DNA of 64,000 nucleotides from Protopterus annectens. Taxonomy: Eukaryota; Chordata; Ceratodontiformes; Protopteridae. Every line of letters starts with the position of its first letter. Positions within the stretch are counted from its first letter, which is position 1. Made by a program: the position numbers and the translations under genes. The DNA lies in contig NC_056731.1 of the NCBI RefSeq assembly GCF_019279795.1, positions 868,202,052-868,266,051 on the forward strand, in the 5' to 3' direction. The notes below the pieces were generated by a model that was given only the letters and a program-made list of their open reading frames with translations, did no database searches and was not told where the DNA came from. Below are positions 22,690 through 33,754 of the stretch, piece after piece.

Positions 22690-23748
22690 AACCCTGAACC
22701 TAGCAGCCTGGCTAATTACCTAATCTCTCCTTTACCATCCCTCAGTAAATCCGTGATGGATATCATTTTAGAGGCAAGGAGGCCTAGTACTAGAAAATCT
22801 TATGCTGCAAAATGGAGCCCCCCGGGGTTGCCTTAAATTTTGGCCCCTCTGAGGAACTGCTTGAGAAGAGGGGAAGGTTCTGTTCTGTAATGAGCTGAAA
22901 TGGCTGAGGCATGAATTTTGATGGAGGAAAAGGACAAGCCCTTATGAAGCATCTCAGTCAAGTATTGTAGAATCAGAGGTAAATTGGGCACTGCTGTGCT
23001 CATCCCTTGAGATTGATTCCAGGCACAAAATGTTTTCCAACTCCAGCCTGGGACCTTAATTTTGTTTTGGAGAAACTCACTCTTCCTCCTTTCGAGCCAG
23101 CTGCTACTGCAGATTTAAAATTCCTTTCCGGGAAAACTGCTTTCCTTTTAGCAATCACTTCTGCAAGAAGGGTATCTGAATTACAGGTCCTTATGGCAGT
23201 GGAGCCTTTCATCATCTTTCACGCGAACAGGGTGTCCCTCAGAACCATTCCCTCCTTCATGCCCAAGGTGGTATCCAGTGTGGCTCTTAATCAGTCCATT
23301 AATTTGCCTACCTTCTTTCCTAACCCACAGAACAAAGAGGAACGGATACTGCACTCCTTAGATGTGCACAGACAACTTAGATTCTACTTGGACAGGACTA
23401 AACCTCAAAGGAAATCTGAACTGCTGGTGGCATTTGCTGCAGGGACAGAGGGGGAAAGCTATTTCAAAGCAAACCATTTCAAAATGGATAGGCCACTGCA
23501 TTCATTTCTGCTATAAGCACCATGGAAAACCTATCCCACAGGACATCAGACCCCATTCAACCAGGGCTGCATCTACCTCTACAGCCTTTCTCAGGGGCGT
23601 CCCTACCAGGGACATCCTAGAAGATGCTACCTGGAGTTCTGTACATACTTTCACCAAGCATTATCATTTGCCAATTTTCTCTAAATCCAGAGCTGGCTTT
23701 GCCACTGCAGTCTTGCAGGACCTTATAGCTGGTCCTAATTCTATTTAA
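22690..23748 (+). pseudogene. DIRS-A2 tyrosine recombinase with internal inversion
   Basis: The YR starts with SVMDIILEARRPSTRKSYAA (about 22750-22810) and then hits an inverted block at 22813-23039. It resumes at PAWDLNFVLEKLTLPPFEPA (about 23044-23105). The catalytic Arg lies in SARRVSEL (about 23160-23185), the H-x-x-R motif in RPHSTRAA (about 23551-23575), and the end block is TWSSVHTFTKHY (about 23631-23670). The inversion and a frameshift near 23450-23470 disable it. The intact enzyme would join circular element DNA to a GTT target. Confidence 0.9.
22813..23039 (-). other. 227-bp microinversion inside the YR gene
   Basis: Read in reverse complement, the segment restores the expected A2 sequence, including the text encoding CAWNQSQGM-like residues and ..AISAHY, that other A2 copies have at this place (51410-51640, 54580-54830, 57680-57900). 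The ends are TGGA (22813-22816) and TCCA (23036-23039), a 4-bp inverted repeat. Confidence 0.9.
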
Positions 23749-23780
23749 ATTCCTCCTCCCAACCTTAGCTTTGGGAATCT

Positions 23781-23890
23781 ACCCAAATGTAATGACTGCA
23801 ACAGTGAAACACTAAGAACATAGTACAGTTGTGTACACTTACCATAAATGTAGATGTTCGAGTGTATTCACTGCTGCAGTCCTGGTTACC
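23781..23890. repeat. DIRS internal complementary region (ICR), A2 type
   Basis: 23781-23821 is the reverse complement of the A2 left end (compare 36943-36983). 23822-23890 is the reverse complement of this copy's own right end. The join at 23821/23822 therefore mirrors the right-to-left end junction of a circle. Confidence 0.9.
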
Positions 23891-24040
23891 CTTCCTCCAG
23901 CCCCCTTTCTTCTTTTGGCTATACCTCTACTCTCCCTTACTATGCTCAAAAAGCTTTTTTGTGTATTTGCTTTTTTGTTGGAGGTATATCTGTGTAATTA
24001 TAGATTTAATTGCTTCCCATTAGGGGGCACCTGACATCTG

Positions 24041-24251
24041 GGGCAAGAAAAACTGATGTAATGACGCCGGCTGCTTGTTTTATACCCCTGACCTGATGTC
24101 ATGGAAAAAGGGATAGCATCCGACGTAGGACCCAAGACTTTGTTAATCAGGCTGACTGAGGGCTACTGCAAGCAGATAACCCAAATGTAATGACTGAAAC
24201 AGTGAATACACTCTAACATCTACATTTATGGTAAGTGTACACAACTGTACT
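24041..24251 (-). repeat. Right inverted terminal repeat (A2)
   Basis: This is an inverted copy of the left ITR type (promoter region, GCCGGCTGC, TTTTATACC), plus a ~29-bp outer extension ending in CACAACTGTACT. The extension is absent from left ends. Confidence 0.85.
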
Positions 24252-24575
24252 TTATGTATTTACCATAACTTGGCATCTGTGTTATCTGTAGTCACCATTC
24301 ATCATGGTCCCACCTATCAGGCCCTTTCCTGGGTGATTAGCTGGATTATGGTGGTCCTGTTTTTTTACTATTAGTTTGTTTTGGTCTGTCTGTCTTTCCT
24401 TATGCAAACTCTGTCTAAGGGATTAGAGGGAAGCAGAGCATTATGGGATGGGAGGAGCTTGAGCTAAGTGGTTTCAGTGTATGCTGGCTCGGATCCGATA
24501 TCTTATCCAAGACCCTAACCTGATTAATGGTGACTACAGATAACACAGATGCCAAGTTATGGCAAGTACATAACT
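24252..24575 (+). mobile_element. 3' end of an older DIRS element (ICR remnant and right ITR)
   Basis: 24252-24300 is the remainder of an ICR, ACCATAACTTGGCATCTGTG and onward. Its reverse complement occurs at about 24530-24575 as the right end, GCCAAGTTATGGCAAGTACA. The first part of the ICR was displaced by the A2 insertion ending at 24251. The upstream body of this element is not identified; the old family C copies at 4.9-11.3 kb are candidates. Confidence 0.75.
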
Positions 24576-25740
24576 ATAATTTGATGGCATTCAGACTCGT
24601 TGAGACTTTCTAGGTGTGCTGTTTTAAGAGCAGGACCATACAGCATAAATGCTGGGAATGTAAAAATATTGCAGAAAGCTTTGCATTCTATGCTGTGGTT
24701 CAAGCCAGATTTGCTAAATCCCAAAGCTGGAAATAATAACTTTTTTAAAACTGTTCTGAAATTGCTGCCAGGTTTAAGAGAAGTACTTCTGCCATTGATG
24801 GTCTTCTAGAAATTTAATTGAATCCGTATTTATAGCAGCATTTCCTCCACAGTAATAGCACTGCCAGCCCCCCACACACACACTATGCAGCTCAAGTTGC
24901 ATCTGTAAATGTGTACTAATATTACATGATGCTGCTTAGTCTCAGAGCTTAGATGTCTGACATGCTGAGACTCCAAAAGACACATTTGGCATAGGCCCAG
25001 CATATTTTAGTACTTTGGTGGTCTGGCTTCCAGTTTGCTGAGCTGTAGTGTACTTTTTTTCCCCCCTTCTTGAATTCATTTTCTGCTGTTTTGACTATGT
25101 TCTGGAAGAATACCTGTTTAAACAACATTCTGTTGAAGTAAACCAGCTCTTCTTGTTCTGGTACAAGGTACATATCAACACTATATGTGAAAGATATTCA
25201 GTGGTGTACCCAGGCTTGTTGAGATTTGATTGCTGTTTTTGTCTTAAAAGAGGTAGTGCAGCAGTTAGTAGCAATATTCCAGTCTTTGCTAATTTGGATG
25301 TCTCTTAATGTCTTTTGTGTAGGACTCTGCTGCCTTCCTGTCTGCTGCCAAAGGAAGCAGCCCTGCCTAGAGAGTTTAACCTGTACAAAAGTGGCACAGT
25401 AATTACTTTTAAGCGAGCGGATATATATTTATTTGACAGGGTGGGTGGGCGGGCTGGTCCAAGGAGGTTGGGAGGGCCTGCAGCACAAACCGCATGACTT
25501 TATGGGTGCTTATTTTGGTATAACCAGAGAGCAAGTACATGAATCAAAGCTGTAATCTGTGATCACGTTTTTTTTTTTTTAAACATTGGTAGAAGCAGAT
25601 GTATTTAGTTATGAGCCTTAAAACAGAGCATTATCCTGAGAGCACCTGAGGCTAATGAGAAGAAATGAAGCATTAAATTAACAGTTAAGAATTTAACGTT
25701 CCATTATCCTAGTCAAACTAGCACATGATTACTAGGCCCT
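24576..25740. other. No gene recognised
   Basis: About 1.2 kb of mixed sequence. The small open stretches show no domain or repeat family I can name. Confidence 0.5.
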
Positions 25741-25849
25741 TTTTCATGTAGGGATCATAATAGAGGTGGCTTAGTCTAGCAGCACAAGACTGCATTTTTT
25801 GGAGTTTGCTCTTTATGAAATCTAGAGTCTCCTCTCATGGCTCAACTAC

Positions 25850-26690
25850 TGAGGCCTCCACATCTGAAAGGCACAGGGTAGTAGCTTTTCAGGAAAAGGA
25901 AGTTTCCTGTAGCTCTGAAGTTGACGTGGTCTTACTTTTGGCCACAACAAACTTAGTCGGATGAAATCCCCTTGCCTCCCAGATGAAGTGCTTTCCATCG
26001 GGGATGCTCTGAATAGAATTCAGGAGCCTTTCTGTTGGGAGAGTAAACTGTTCTCACAGACTCAGACCCACTACAGGGAACTGTAGAGTTTGCCTTCATT
26101 CAGACCACTGGCTATTCCTCCTGTACAATTGTATCAAATGATGTCTTTGAAGGTATTGCTTTACACTATTATCTTGTGCTCCCTGCTACTAGGAAACCCA
26201 TCAGATTTTACATAGTGCTTAAGTCTCACAAGCACCTTTACAAAACCTCAAAGGCTGACCCTTCTGTAGCATCTACTGAATCCACAAAAATGTACCTAAG
26301 GGACCGACCACACATTCCCATCCAAAGCACAGGGAAAGTAGATTGACATATTTGGTATAAAAGCTTATACCTTTGCCAGCCTGGGCAATGAGAGTTTGGA
26401 ATTGCCAATTTCATATGCTAAAGTACCTTGAATCTCTTCAGGACAAAATTCTAGCAAAGATGCTTTGTTGTCGACAGAACCTTATCTAAGAAAATCTGGG
26501 AGACTGACGGAGAAACTTTCCAGGTCTCCAGACTCTCCCTAAAATGTGGGTATGACTCCTTAGATTCTTGCAGAGCAGCTGCCCAAGGTTTTGTCATCAG
26601 CAGACATGAATGGCTCAGGACCCAGCCCTTGTTTGATCCGGTAAAGGCAGAAGTACTGGCTGCTCTGCTTTTTGGTCCTCCTGGTTAACT
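25850..26690 (+). pseudogene. DIRS gag remnant, diverged
   Basis: Towards the end the text LKCGYDSLDSCRAA (about 26530-26580), ISRHEWLRTQPLFDPVKAEV (about 26595-26655) and LLFGPPG parallels the gag block LKCGYDALEASFRSA, RRHAWLKEQSLPDHVK of the A3 element. Upstream, LCQPGQ..FGIANFIC-like text parallels the KKVYTSA..ALNCQFHM block. Stops are numerous. No RT follows; the DIRS-B copy starts within 700 bp. Confidence 0.55.
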
Positions 26691-27300
26691 TGCTTTTGAG
26701 CAGATGGATTAAAAAAGGAAAGCAAATTAAGATTGAGAAGTTTACCTGCCTTCTACCCCAAGGTACAGAAGGCATTGCTCTTCTAAACCCTTGGCATTTT
26801 CCCCATAGACAATACAAGACAAGACATGGGAAGGCTCCCCATAGTGAACTGCATGCAATCCAGGAGATAGCAGTCAGAACAATTGCACAGAACAGGAACT
26901 AACCATTACTGATTTTCAATCCCAGCCTCCCATGCCCCTTCCCACTCTCCTGTCCAAGCATCTGGCTGAAAGACTTCCATCTGATGTTGTAAATCTTTAT
27001 TCATTCCTTACTGCTAGGACTTCGGTTCCGTCCTCAGAACAGACACGGCTGTTTCCAAGCTCACGGCAGCCAAAAACTCTCAGCTAAGGCCCTACCCGTA
27101 ATGCCTCTCTCGCTCTTTCTCTCTCTCAAAGCTGTGGAAATTGTGTTTTTTGTGTAGTTTTCTCTCAAAACTTTGTCCTTTTTAGTCAGTTTCACTTTTT
27201 CCGTCACTCGCCTGTAACCTGCTTCTAATTCCTACCCTCTGCCTTTGGTAGTTAACCTTTTACCATCGTTGGTACTGTCCCTCTCTCTTGCCTTTGTTAG
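26690..27300. other. Junction region between gag remnant and DIRS-B copy
   Basis: No domain seen. A CTCTCT-rich patch lies near 27105-27128. It may include the 5' leader of the DIRS-B copy, but the reverse complement of the B right end (49880-49943) is not found here, so the B left ITR is missing or diverged. Confidence 0.4.
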
Positions 27301-27442
27301 GCCCTCCTTTTACCACTTGTGGTATTTCTAAATACCACCGTTGGTATTTTCTTTCCCTCTATCTTCTCAAAAAAAAAAAACCTCCCTTTTCTTTTCCCTT
27401 GTTTCCTTCTGGTTAGCTCTTTGTTGTCAGTACTGTCAGACA

Positions 27443-29660
27443 AAGTTAAGTTGGGATTTAAACAGTGCGACAAGTGTGGGCAAAAGATGCCCAACTTGGA
27501 CGGTCACGCTTGCTGCGTTTACTGTTTGGGCGTGGACCATATAAATGCTTCTTGTAACATCTGCTCTAGTTTTAGCAATCGCACTCTAGCAGAGAGCCAA
27601 AACAAGTTAATTTTGAAAGGTTTAGTCAAAACGCCTTTTTCGGAGGCTCTCTCTTGGTCGAAGGTCTCACCACCTCCTAAAACCAAGGAAAAACAGTTGC
27701 TCTGTTCCTGTGTCCCCGACCAGTTACGGAACAGAGTCTGCGCTGAGGTTCTCCATTGCCCTTGGCACAGACCTCTTCGGCACCAGGCCCTGTGTCTTCC
27801 CCCTCGGTGCATTCTCTGATGTTGACTCCCTATTTCGATTCTGTCTTCGGCACCACCTGCTTCGGTGCCATCCTTGGTTCTGGCACCGGCTTTGACCATA
27901 CCCGCTTCAGCACCATTCCCAGCCACGTTGCCGGTAGCTTATTCAGCTCCACAGACTATGACCTCTGTTCCTAAAGTTGAACATGTCCCAAGAACCAATA
28001 CTGTCCAACTTGCGACCCTTTTTCAGGGCACCAGTTTAGCCCCTTTTTGAAATCTCTCTCCTTCAGCAGCCTCCTATAGATCCACTAGGAGCCTTTCTGA
28101 ACAAGATGTAGTGGGGGTTATGGACAAGCTTCTGGCAGCTGGGGGATTGCCCACCCCGGATAGACCTTCCGTTCCCTTTGGCTCGGAACCCTTCACAGCA
28201 TACCCACCTGTTTATCCTCCGGCCTCTACCTAGGCCCCAGAGATCTCCGTACCAATGACCACCCCAGTGCATACTGTCTCAGCTCAGAATGCGGAGTTTC
28301 CCCTGTTGGCACCGACCTGCGGAGTTTCCTCTGGCACCGACCTCCCTTACTGCATTGGCTCTGTACACACTCGGAGCAGTGTTTGGACTGTCGGCATCTT
28401 GGTACCTAGCCTGGCACCTGTTTTTTTCGCTTGCGTAGTCTGTCCGCAGCTCTGACAGCTTCCAGTTCTCTCGGAATTCCTCACCTGGAGGCGGGCTCCT
28501 CAGGGCAAGGAGTGACCCTGGTTCCGAGGTTGTCCTTGGTTCCGGGCTCCCATCCCTCCTCGGGTGTGCCTGCTTTCCAGGTGATGGAGAGGGTCCTTGC
28601 TTTCACAGGCTTGCAGTCAGCACCAATGGCATAGACACCAGATTCCCCCCTCTAGCATGCAGCTGTCCCAACCCCCTACTTTGGGATCCCGGGCACGGGA
28701 ACCGCAAGACCTCCCTTTTAAGGGAACCTTTTCTCCAGAGTCCTCTTCAGAAGATCCCATTGGGGAGCCACCCCAGAAGAAATGGTGCAAGAGGAAGCAC
28801 CTTGATTTCTCTGAGGAATCTATCACTGAGGACACAGAGTGTGACGAGGGAGAAGGGTCCCCATGGTCCGTCCCCCCCCCAGACTACCCTTCTCAAAATC
28901 CTCAAGCAGCAGGGAGACTGGAAGTCCTCTAACCCCTATGAGGAATCTGTGTTCTTGCAGGCCTTCTGTGCCCAGCCATCTACTTTTATGGGTGATCCCA
29001 CCTGCAGATGAGCTTATAAAGCTGATCGTGCAGCATGTCTGGAAGGCCCCGGACAAGGTTTAACCTGTCCCCTGGAGGCCGGACAAAATCCACCCCCGAA
29101 GACCAGACCCAACTGGTCCAAGCAGTTGGCGGTTGATTCCATGGTCGTGGCAGCTGCCGCCAATAGGGAACTGGCAGAAGATAATTCCACTGTCCATCCT
29201 ATGAACAGGGGAGTCTCGGGCCAGGGACGGACTAGGGAAGCGGACCTATGCTTCAGTGACCTTTGCCATTTGGTCGCTGAACTAACTGGCACACTTCACT
29301 CGTGTTCAAAGAGACCTAATTTCTGAAATGTCTTCCTCTGGCGGGGGAACTACCTGATGAGGTGCGTGACACTGTCGCCTCGCAGCTAGCTACCCTTGAA
29401 TCTGTCTCTAACTCCCTGGTGCATTTGATATCTCACATCACCAAGGGGGCAACTTGAGCTGCCTCATCAGGCATTGTCATGAGATGTCATGCTTGGATAC
29501 ATTTGTGTGATTTTGCAGACCCCTTTAAATCTTCCTTTGTCAACACGCCTGTCGACAAATCTGCACTTTTTGGTCCAAAAGTACAAGACGCACTAGCACG
29601 AAGTGAAAGACAAAGATCTCATCTGCTGTGGGTATATGGTTTTCCACCCCCCCCCCCCAG
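27443..29660 (+). pseudogene. DIRS-B gag, broken
   Basis: It begins with a Cys/His cluster, CDKCGQKMPNLDGHACCVYC, then LGVDH and C.IC (about 27467-27570). The spacing is the same as in A-family gag: C-x2-C, GH-x2-C-x2-C, DH, C-x2-C. A long Ser/Pro/Ala-rich low-complexity stretch follows (about 27700-28600), then an acidic patch (DFSEESITEDTECDEGEG, about 28802-28856) and a C-terminal part with MRCHAWIHLCDFADPFKSSF (about 29479-29540). Several stops and frameshifts are present. The likely role is RNA binding and particle formation. The Cys/His cluster may bind zinc, which is inference. Confidence 0.75.
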
Positions 29661-29951
29661 AGGTCCTACTCCAGGAATCAGAGGGGAGGGAAATTGTGGT
29701 TCAAGAAATCCCAAGGATCGTTTTGTGACACTTGTGGTGAGCAATCCCCCCAGGGCAGAGGGGGCAACTCATCTGGAAGACTCCCCTTTTGGGAGTGGGG
29801 GGGGGGGTCCGAATAACCAGGGTGCTAGAGATTCCTTCTCCAGCCGACTCTACCATAGCTCCTGAGCAGCTGTCTGATTGCTTTCCTCTGGAAGCAGTCG
29901 AGAGTCGTTTTTCTCTGTACCTACCAACCTGGCAACTCAGTACTACCAGTG

Positions 29952-30133
29952 ATGTTCATCGTGTTACACTGCTGCAGTCATCACACTTTGGTTATCTGCT
30001 GTCAGGCGGTCCTGCAGTCGGCCAGAGTTCCAAAGTCTTGGTCCGGCGTCCGGTTGCTGTCACTTCTTCCCTGACGTCAGTGCGACAGGTATAAAAGAGG
30101 CAGCCGACGCCATTTTCTTCAGTCTTTCTTGCC
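29952..30133 (+). repeat. Left inverted terminal repeat of DIRS-A1
   Basis: It matches the right ITR (35135-35348) in reverse complement, including TGCAGTCATCACA, AAAGTCTTGGTCC, GACGTCAGTGCGACAG and TTCTTGCC. It lacks the ~29-bp extension present on the right end. Confidence 0.9.
30072..30120 (+). promoter_or_regulatory. DIRS-A1 core promoter (CRE-like, TATA, YY1-like)
   Basis: The palindrome TGACGTCA (30072-30079) lies ten bases before TATAAAAG (30090-30097), which is followed by GCCATTTT (30109-30116), a YY1-like core. A start near 30115-30125 (TCTTCAGTC) would be expected from the TATA spacing. The same order is partly kept in A3 and A2. Confidence 0.7.
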
Positions 30134-30269
30134 GCGCGGTGCCCGAAGCAGAAGCGGTTCGTAAGTGCCGGTCGGTCGACTCCTGAGATTTTCAAATCTA
30201 ATATCAGACCGAAGTCTTCAATAAAGCTAAGTACCCCGTTGGGGAACCTTTTCTTGCCTCAGACCGATG

Positions 30270-31889
30270 TCAGAAAATGTTAATTGCATTTCTTGTGGGA
30301 AGTAAATACCTCATAAGGATTTTCATTCTTATTGCATTCCTTGCCTAGGCCCAGACCACGACGTCGCACGTTGTCGGTTTTTTGCTAGGTTTAACAAACT
30401 AACTGTTAAACGTCTGTTTGATTTCGCCCGACATTATTTTGGTAGAAAATTTAATTATACCATGCCGTCGGAGCAACCGATGACTGGGATGCATAAAAAG
30501 CGCAAAAATAAGGACAGGCAGCCGAGATCCAAACCAGACACCGAGGCCTCTGCTATGCCAGTCGCCGGTTCTCCGTTTTTACGTGAGATGCCTACTCAGC
30601 CCCTGACAACTGCTGATTTAGAACCCCAGCCTGCATCCGACTCCCAAGCGGAGGTTGCTGGGCCTCCAGAGCCTTTATCTTTAGGTCCTTCAGATTCCAT
30701 TGCTGAAGGGGATTCCAGTGTAGTTGAAAGGCCTTCAGTTGCTGAAGGTTTCTTCAGACCGACTACACTTACTATTAAATCCTATGCAAAGCTAAAAACT
30801 CCTTTAAAAGTAAAGAAGCCTGTACAGCAGTCTCCTGTACAAGGCCCCATGCCTAAGAAACAGATGCTCAAGATGGCTGAAGACTTAATTTACCCTAATC
30901 AGGGGTTCCCATCCCCCTCCTGACAAAAGGCCTAGACTGGAGGAGGAGGACGCTTTGTCTGACCAGGTTTCCATTTCCTCAGACTCTCTTCTGAGGAACA
31001 GGACTACTCCTTTCCCCCTTATGAAGACTCTGATGCTGAAGAGTCCATTCCTTCAGCTTCTCCCCCAGAAGACTATTCTTTTGGGGAAACTTTACATACC
31101 ATGAGGGAACATTTCCACTGGGAAGGCCAGGATTACTCTGATTCTAAGAAAAGGCTCCGAGAGTTCCTTTTACTACCCCAGCACGGACCTCTTGCTATCC
31201 CACCTGTGTTAGACATTGTGGATGATGTTTATTCAGAATCTAGCCTTAACCCAGATTCAGGATTCTAGAGCACTAGACAGATGGGGAAAGAAAGTATATA
31301 CCTCCAGCTACTCTAGCTATGAGGGCCTTAAACTGCCAGTTTCACATGCTAAAATATCAACAATATTTGATGTCTCAATTAAAACAAAAAATGCTCACAC
31401 ACATACAGGGCAGTCTGATTACAAGGAAATGCAAGATTTGTTGCATGCAGCAGAACAAGTGGGAAAACATACTTTGCAATGTGGATTTGATTCATTGGAA
31501 GCTTCCTGTAGTCTGTCATTCGTAGGCATGCTTGGTTAAAAGAACAAACTTTACCTCAACATGTTAAAGCAAAGTTATTGGATGGACCTTTACAGCAGGA
31601 TGTTTTATTTGGTGTTAAAGCAGAAGAGGTTTTAAAGAAAATGGAGGATAAGGCAAAATCTATGCAGACGGTCAAGGATTTTTTACAGGTTCAACCCCCT
31701 CGTTTCAGCAGAAATTGGCCAACCAAAAACTGGTCCTTTCCAACTTCTGACAGACCACAGAGGGGCAAATACAGACGCCCAAGGGGCAGAGGTCAGCCTC
31801 AAGGGTCTTACAAGCCTCGACAATGGGGTGCCACAACCCAGAAAGGAGGAGAAGACCGGCTACAAACTTTCAGAAGACGATCACAATGA
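30270..31889 (+). pseudogene. DIRS-A1 gag, broken
   Basis: The ATG is at 30270. The Cys/His cluster begins CISCGK, and codon 12 is a stop (TAA where A3 has CAA). It continues with C.PCLGPDHDVA (about 30340-30370). A Ser/Pro/Ala linker leads to FRPTTLTIKSYAKLK and MPKKQMLKMAEDLI (about 30755-30890), then the acidic YEDSDAEESIPSASPPEDYS (about 31022-31080). The conserved C-terminal part (WLKEQTLPQHVK, FLQVQPPRFSRNW, about 31535-31720) ends in an Arg/Gly/Gln-rich tail. A deletion near 31255 and frameshifts near 30895 and 31515 also break it. The stop TGA (31887-31889) overlaps the pol ATG. Confidence 0.85.
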
Positions 31890-33700
31890 CTTTATCCCTC
31901 AGACTGCCAAGCAAATCCCTCTTGGCAGCTCCCTTGGGAGGAAAACTTTCGCTTTTTGCAGCCAATTGGCATATCATCACAAAAGACAAATGGGTCCTAA
32001 ATATTGTATCTCAAGGTTACAGGTTCCACTTTCACACTTTACCAAGGAAAAAAGGAATGCTAAACCTGCCACCAAATCAATGGGCAGAGGCTCAAAGAGA
32101 AATTACAGCTCTCATGGACATAAGAGCCATTCAACAGGCTCCTACACAGGAGCAAGGACAAGGATTTTACGCAAGACTCTTTCTGGTTCCATGAAAGGAC
32201 AAAGCCTGGAGGCCCATTCTGGACCTTTCAATTCTAAACACATACCTGGAAGTACCCAAATTCAAGATGCTCACACTACAGCAACTTCTTCCCATGCTGG
32301 GCAAGAAGGCTTGTCTAGTAACATTGGACCTCAAGGAGGCATACCTGCATATCCCTATCAAACAAAATTGCAGAAGATACCTCAGATTCATAGCAGGTTC
32401 AACTCATTACCAATTCTCTGCACTGCCCTTTGGCTTATCTACTGCGCCCAGAGTCTTCACAAAATGCCTGGCACCAGTAATTGCATACTGCAGACAGAGG
32501 AATCTAAATATATCCATACCTGGACGACTGCCTTATTCAAGCAGACAGCAAGGACATGCTTTTAAAACATCTGGCATTTGTAAAAAACCTACCAAGTTGC
32601 CTAGGGTACACAGAAAACGAAAAGAAATCAAAACTAGTGCCCTCAAGACATAATATTCCTGGGTGCCAGCTTAAATACAACTGCCGAGATGGCTTATCTC
32701 GCACCAGACGAGCAAGAACAACTGACTCAATACTTCAAAATGATGGCAACAAAGACCCAACTCCCTGCAAGAAAAATTCTGCAGGCCTTGGGATTCATGA
32801 CATCTTGCATACTAGGCCTTGGGATTCATGGCAAATTGCATACTACTAATACCATATGCCAAACTGCATATGAGGAAATTACAATGGTACCTGAAAAGCA
32901 TATGGACTCAACACAGCCACAGCTTGGAAACAATAGTACCACTAATTCCCTGCCTTCAACAGGAGTTTCTATGGTGGGCTCAGGCATGTCACCTCAACAA
33001 GGGTCAGCCTTTCACCTTGCCTATTGCCAGGCAAACAATGACAACAGATGAATCGGATTACGCCTGGGGAGCACACATGACAGGACAGTGCATTCAGGGC
33101 AAATGGTCTGCAGATCAAATTCATCTCCACATCAATCAAAAAGAGATGCTAGCTGTACAAAATGCCCTAACAGCTTTCAAGGACCGCCTACATCCAGGAC
33201 AACTTCTAATAAAGACGGACAACACCACAGTGATGTGGTCCATAAACAAGGGGGCACACATTCCTACCCCCTATGCAGGCAAGCAATGACCTTGTGGAAC
33301 ACAGCACTGACCTACCAAGTTCAACTACAAGCACAATTCCTGCCAGGAAAGAAAAATACATTGGCAGATTAACAGAAATATCATGGATCCTCAAGTGGAA
33401 AATAGACCCAAATTCACAATGATAACTCAAAAATGGGGGAGCCCAGACCTAGATCTGTTTGCCTCCCCCCAAAACTACAAACTGCGAAAGTTTTGCACAG
33501 GGACATAGCAACTCTCATTCAGTTGGAAAACATTAACAGTGTATGTCTTTCCTCCACTACCTCTTCTGGCAAAGGTGCTGCTAAAAGCCAGATTAGAGGG
33601 ACCACAGATGATACTTATTGCTCCAGACTGGCCACGCCAACACTGGTATCCAATATTAAGGAACATGGCTTAAGGCCCACCATGGATTTTAACTCAAATT
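31886..33700 (+). pseudogene. DIRS-A1 pol: RT, RNase H, Dam-like, broken
   Basis: It starts at the ATG of ATGA (31886). The RT blocks are APLGGKLSLFAANWHIIT (about 31930-31985), QGQGFYARLFLVP (about 32157-32191, followed by a TGA), RPILDLSILNTYL, VTLDLKEAYLHIPI (about 32320-32360) and FSALPFGLSTAPRVFTKC (about 32415-32468). The YLDD site is frame-shifted near 32515. RNase H shows DNTTVMW (33220-33240) followed by a short deletion in the YINKQGG block. IAPDWPRQHWY lies at about 33620-33655. A 31-bp tandem duplication (32783-32844) adds another break. Confidence 0.88.
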
Positions 33701-33754
33701 CCTCACCTGCTGACTCAGCAAAACAGTGAGCTTCTACACAGCCAGCTCAAGACT

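Larger units (their letters stand above)
20150..24251 (+). mobile_element. DIRS-A2 copy, 5'-truncated, inserted in the ICR of an older DIRS
   Basis: It carries the gag C-terminal half, pol (RT, RNase H, Dam-like), YR, ICR and right ITR. The right end GTACT falls at 24251 and is fixed by the ICR at 23822. The sequence after 24251 continues as the ICR of another DIRS, with TT first, so the insertion site was GTT. The left end and promoter are missing. The YR contains a 227-bp internal inversion. Confidence 0.9.

Noticed and set aside
23781..24251. CRISPR-like or satellite repeat units (the same 40-bp motif recurs about seven times in the window)
   Set aside because: The recurrences are ICRs and right ITRs of separate DIRS copies. 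They lie kilobases apart and come in complementary pairs, not in an array.
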